Below, in pieces: positions 61,029 through 64,000 of a DNA stretch of 64,000 nt (positions are counted from its first letter, which is position 1; every line of letters begins with the position of its first letter). The stretch spans positions 3,442,140 through 3,506,139 of the forward strand of contig NZ_JAMXLA010000001.1 in the NCBI RefSeq assembly GCF_024054175.1, in the 5' to 3' direction. A model generated the notes under the pieces. That model was not told the origin of the DNA, made no database searches, and saw only the letters and a program-made list of their open reading frames with translations. Made by a program: the position numbers and the translations under genes. This DNA is from Flavobacterium sp. NRK1. GTDB taxonomy: Bacteria > Bacteroidota > Bacteroidia > Flavobacteriales > Flavobacteriaceae.

Positions 61029-61748
61029 TTAAACTTTAACCCTTTTTACAAAATCATTGCGATAAATCTCGCTTAATGAAAAAATAAAATTTTTACCGTC
61101 AGAATTAATAATATCAGCTGTTATTTCATCATGGCTGTAATACTGAACATGTTTTATAGCCAATAATGTTTTTTTATTAATTCGGCAAAATTCGGACGGA
61201 GGAAGCATTTCCAGAAGTTTTTCAAAAGAAATATTTTTAACTGTTATCTTTGAAGCATCATTAAGAAATAACATTTTATCCCTGCTGTCTATCGAAGAAG
61301 TAATAACACAAAATATTCTTGAAACATTAATAAGCGCTTTTCCCTTATCAGTATTAAGCTGAATTTGTTTTGGGGTTGTTCTGGGCTTTGCCAGAAGTAC
61401 CGATACTTTCTGAATTGCCTGTAATAAACGTTCTGGCTTAACCGGTTTTACTACATAATCTACAGCATCCCTGTCAAAAGCATCAACTGCAAAATTTTTA
61501 TAGGCTGTTGTAAAAATAATAGCTTTCCCTTTAACAGCATCTGCAACCTGAAGTCCATTTATACCGGGCATTTCTATATCGGTAATAAGCAAATCAAAGT
61601 CTAACGACTGCCATTCGTTAAGAAGCATTTCGGGGCTATTAAAAGCTTTAATAACCTCCAGTTCATCAATTTGTTCACACAGCATTTTCAGGTAAGTTAA
61701 TCCCGGCAATTCGTCGTCAAGCAGTAAGCATCTGATTTTTGTGTTCAA
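61029..61748 (-). CDS. LytTR-family response regulator (second system)
   Basis: A 239-residue regulator: receiver with D11-D12, phosphoacceptor D57 (LLITDIEMPGING), TTAYK and VVKPVK, then a LytTR domain (about 130-239; INVSRIFCVITSSIDSRDKMLFLN, FCRINKKTLLAIKHV). It overlaps the kinase gene by 32 bases. It lies upstream of the antiporter gene on the same strand with a 128-base gap, so it may also feed transcription into it. Confidence 0.92.
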   Translation of the reverse strand: MNTKIRCLLLDDELPGLTYLKMLCEQIDELEVIKAFNSPEMLLNEWQSLDFDLLITDIEMPGINGLQVADAVKGKAIIFTTAYKNFAVDAFDRDAVDYVVKPVKPERLLQAIQKVSVLLAKPRTTPKQIQLNTDKGKALINVSRIFCVITSSIDSRDKMLFLNDASKITVKNISFEKLLEMLPPSEFCRINKKTLLAIKHVQYYSHDEITADIINSDGKNFIFSLSEIYRNDFVKRVKV

Positions 61749-62466
61749 GCAGGTTAATTTTTAATTTGGCTATATAAACATCTTCTTCTGTATAGCGTTC
61801 CAGCTTAAAACAGGATTTATAAATAATCCGTAATCGCTGTTCAAGGGTTGCTGTACCTATACCACTATGTTCTTTCAAAAAAGTAGATTTTTCAGAGATC
61901 TTATTAGATACCATCATGGAAAACTGACTGTCTTTAAATTCTATAACCACAGTTATAAATGCATCCTGACTCTGAAGATCAGCATGTTTAAAGGCATTTT
62001 CAATAAGGTCTATAGAAATAAGCGGAGCAAGTATCTTTTGATCATATAACAAGTCCTGTTCATCTATCTTCTTTTTAATGGTAATAGAGAATAAAGGACT
62101 TATTTTTATTTTATTTATTTCAATAAGATTTAAAGCAAATTCAATTTCTTCACGGGGGCTTACAAAACGATTTTGGCTTTCATATAAAATATAATCAAGT
62201 ACATTAGACAGCTTATCCATAGCAAAATAGGTTTGATAAGCATGAGATTGTATTGAATTAAGCACATTTTTAAAAAGATGCGGATTAAGTCTTGCTTCAA
62301 GTGTTTGAAGCTGAAGTGTATTAGTTTTGTTTTCTAATTCTACAAAACGGGTTTCCAGATCTTTTTTAATTTTTTCAGATTTTCGCAACTTCATAAAAAG
62401 CCATCCTGTTATTGTAAAAAATACAATAATTACCAGTGCAAGTAGTATGTTTAGCGTAGTAATCAT
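61717..62466 (-). CDS. LytS-type sensor histidine kinase, one transmembrane helix
   Basis: A 249-residue kinase: one helix (residues 5-25), a coiled coil and the His_kinase domain with H63 in ARLNPHLFKNVLNS, then SIDLIENAFKHADL and a degenerate G-box (MMVSNKISEKS, then SGIGTATLEQRL). The G1 motif lacks the usual aspartate-x-glycine, so ATP binding may be unusual. It should act on the overlapping LytTR regulator. Confidence 0.9.
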   Translation of the reverse strand: MITTLNILLALVIIVFFTITGWLFMKLRKSEKIKKDLETRFVELENKTNTLQLQTLEARLNPHLFKNVLNSIQSHAYQTYFAMDKLSNVLDYILYESQNRFVSPREEIEFALNLIEINKIKISPLFSITIKKKIDEQDLLYDQKILAPLISIDLIENAFKHADLQSQDAFITVVIEFKDSQFSMMVSNKISEKSTFLKEHSGIGTATLEQRLRIIYKSCFKLERYTEEDVYIAKLKINLLEHKNQMLTA

Positions 62467-62485
62467 GATTTAACAAATTACATAC

Positions 62486-62872
62486 TTATTTTTTAAGAGA
62501 CATGCCTGCATCTGACCATGCATCTGTACCACCATCAAGTTCTACAATGTGAGTAAAGCCATTAATTTTTAAAGCTTCTACAGCTTCAGCGCTTCTTCCC
62601 CCTGCTTTACAATATACATAAACAGTTTTTTGTTTATCAAGCTTATTTATCCTTTCTTTAAAATCCTGATCGTATAAATGAATATTTACAGCATTTTCAA
62701 TATGTCCGCTTTTATATTCTTTTGGAGTACGAACATCTATTAACTGACCTTTATCTTTAAGCATTTCGTCAGAGAATTGTTGCGGAGAAACAAGTTCTGT
62801 ACCTTTTTTTTGCTGGGCATCACAAGATATAAATGCAAGAGTTACTAATAACAGATAAATAGCTTTTTTCAT
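62486..62872 (-). CDS. Rhodanese-domain lipoprotein
   Basis: A 128-residue precursor with lipobox FISC (C17) and a single rhodanese domain: LIDVRTPKEYKSGHI and the active-site loop VYCKAGGRSAEA with C88, ending LDGGTDAWS. It transfers a sulfane sulfur to a thiol acceptor in the periplasm. It lies between the GNAT gene (44-base gap) and the LytTR kinase (19-base gap) on the same strand. Confidence 0.92.
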   Translation of the reverse strand: MKKAIYLLLVTLAFISCDAQQKKGTELVSPQQFSDEMLKDKGQLIDVRTPKEYKSGHIENAVNIHLYDQDFKERINKLDKQKTVYVYCKAGGRSAEAVEALKINGFTHIVELDGGTDAWSDAGMSLKK

Positions 62873-62916
62873 AGAAGTAATATATTTAATGTAAAAATAG
62901 GCTTTTTACATGATAA

Positions 62917-63750
62917 TCAGTAAAACAGCTTCATCTCTATTAATTCAAAGCTCGGTTTAAGAGTAAGAGCATTAAAAAATGCTGCTGCAGAAGTATCATT
63001 ACTATCATAGTTAGTAAAAGCAACCTGCCCTACTGTTTTACTAATATAGCCGAATAAAGCGGTACCAATACCTTTTCTGCGATGTTCTTTTTTAACACCA
63101 AATTGCTTAATCCTTCCGTTTGTATTATCATAAATTGCAAAGCCGGCAAATTCATTATTATAATAAGCAGTAACAATGTTATGGTTATCTATAGTACGTT
63201 GTATAGCACTAAAACTGTTTTGCCAGGTTGGTTCTGTGTCACAAAATGATTTAGCACTATTCCAGTCTATAAAATTTTGAATTCTAATTTCAATATTATT
63301 AATATCTTTTTCGGGTACATTTCCACTATAACCAACTACCCTTCTAAAATGCGTAAATCCCATTTTAGCGTAAATTTTTTCAGCCTTTTCATTACCACTT
63401 AGCACTTCAAGGTAATGATGCCTGAAACCTTTATCTTTTAAAACAGGTAATATATAATTATATAATTTTTCAATAATCCTTAGCCCCCTGTATTTTGGCA
63501 ATACCCCTGTACCTGCATTATAAATAGATTTTTGACCATTTATATCGTCGTATCCATGCAGTATAAACGCTATAAGTTCACCATCAGCGAAAGCACCTAC
63601 AGAGTATTCAAGTATTATATTCTCTGAAATAATTTTTTTCCTGAAATTCTCTTCAGAAAAGCTAAGGTTTATTTCATAGTCAGAAAATGCTTTATTAAAA
63701 GCCACAGTAAAAGAAGAAATGCTGATAGCCTGTAAAGTAATTATTTCCAC
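62917..63750 (-). CDS. Double-GNAT acetyltransferase-like protein
   Basis: A 277-residue protein with two GNAT modules: the first (about 1-130) with VLPKYRGLRIIEKLY and HHYLEVLSGNEKAEKIYAKMGF, the second (about 150-277) with GVKKEHRRKGIGTALFGYI and YDSNDTSAAAFF. The second has the better acyl-CoA pyrophosphate loop (RRKGIG). Substrate unknown. Its start lies 8 bases from the stop of the thioredoxin-like gene, so the two belong to one operon. Confidence 0.85.
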   Translation of the reverse strand: MEIITLQAISISSFTVAFNKAFSDYEINLSFSEENFRKKIISENIILEYSVGAFADGELIAFILHGYDDINGQKSIYNAGTGVLPKYRGLRIIEKLYNYILPVLKDKGFRHHYLEVLSGNEKAEKIYAKMGFTHFRRVVGYSGNVPEKDINNIEIRIQNFIDWNSAKSFCDTEPTWQNSFSAIQRTIDNHNIVTAYYNNEFAGFAIYDNTNGRIKQFGVKKEHRRKGIGTALFGYISKTVGQVAFTNYDSNDTSAAAFFNALTLKPSFELIEMKLFY

Positions 63751-63758
63751 TCAAAAAA

Positions 63759-64000
63759 TTATTTTTTAATTGTAAATACACCTTTTACAGCAGCAAGCTG
63801 ACCATCAGTAAATCTCGATGTTTTTTTAAGTTTTGCTATAAATTCAGTTACTTCTTCGGGAGTGGAAGGACATCCTAAATTTTCACCTTTAGCATTAAAT
63901 GAATCTGCAAGCAGGTTGCCCTTAGCATCCAGTATTATCCAAAATGGAAGGCCTGCCCTTTCACCTTTAAACTTTTTAAGAAATTCTTCACCACCGGGAT
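63759..64000 (-). CDS. C-terminal part of a thioredoxin-family protein
   Basis: The minus-strand frame is open from the window edge to the stop at 63761-63759. The 80 visible residues contain FLKKFKGERAGLPFWIILD, ENLGCPSTPEEVTEFI and end GQLAAVKGVFTIKK. The cis-proline in GLPFW and the spacing fit a thioredoxin fold; the active-site CxxC would lie outside the window. Its 5' end is not seen. It is co-transcribed with the GNAT gene. Confidence 0.75.
   Translation of the reverse strand, partial: PGGEEFLKKFKGERAGLPFWIILDAKGNLLADSFNAKGENLGCPSTPEEVTEFIAKLKKTSRFTDGQLAAVKGVFTIKK

Overview
This AT-rich window comes from a member of the Bacteroidota, most likely a Flavobacterium-like Flavobacteriaceae. 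The evidence is internal: type IX secretion sorting domains of both kinds (a gliding-motility-associated C-terminal domain at 1-1755, a Por-type domain at the end of the SprB-repeat protein), a SusC/SusD pair, a Tricorn-like S41 protease, LytTR and NarX/NarL-type two-component systems, Bacteroidota promoters of the TTTG / TANNTTTG type and almost no Shine-Dalgarno sequences. No tRNA, rRNA, insertion sequence, integrase or CRISPR array was seen. The window starts inside one gene and ends inside another.

Layout. 1-11.5 kb: two large secreted repeat proteins (the second broken by a frameshift in its SprB repeats), a first four-gene sensory cassette (small soluble protein, multi-pass membrane protein, one-TM histidine kinase, LuxR-type regulator), a haem-motif lipoprotein, and a convergent tail-collar protein / methyltransferase pair. 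11.6-20 kb: secreted calcineurin-like phosphoesterase, Ca-dependent phosphatidylinositol phospholipase C-like protein and a SusC/SusD pair. 20-30.4 kb: a hairpin-rich intergenic region with a possible structured RNA, a second copy of the four-gene cassette, then an operon of two hybrid kinases, a CheY-like protein, CheR, CheB and a YchJ-like protein. 30.5-34.3 kb: sialate O-acetylesterase, PAP2 phosphatase, a degenerate receiver protein and an Atu4866-like protein. 34.3-41.5 kb: an ABM-fold monooxygenase, an SDR, a SnoaL-like protein, an AraC regulator and a solo AraC-type sensor domain, all preceded by the same operator-like element; the Tricorn-like protease lies among them. 41.5-46.1 kb: twin small lipoproteins, a membrane-anchored patatin, a second SDR and a Crp/Fnr regulator. 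46.3-49.8 kb: a detoxification cluster (VOC ring-cleavage dioxygenase, MhqD-like hydrolase, pirin, GNAT, DUF3995). 49.8-58.6 kb: zinc alcohol dehydrogenase with a LytTR two-component system, divergent from a TolC/RND/membrane-fusion efflux operon. 58.6-64 kb: CPA2 antiporter, a second LytTR pair, rhodanese lipoprotein, double-GNAT protein and the end of a thioredoxin-like gene.

Themes. Signalling is dense: seven histidine kinases or regulator pairs in 64 kb. The strongest candidates for something undescribed are (i) the duplicated four-gene cassette whose first genes belong to one uncharacterised small-protein family, (ii) a five-site operator TGTTTGAWT-N5-AATYAATR-CTTTG that appears to define a local AraC regulon, (iii) a three-way-junction RNA candidate at 20133-20226, and (iv) an EF-hand-like loop in the cytoplasmic linker of the RND pump. 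All functional statements are inferred from reading the sequence; no database search was run.
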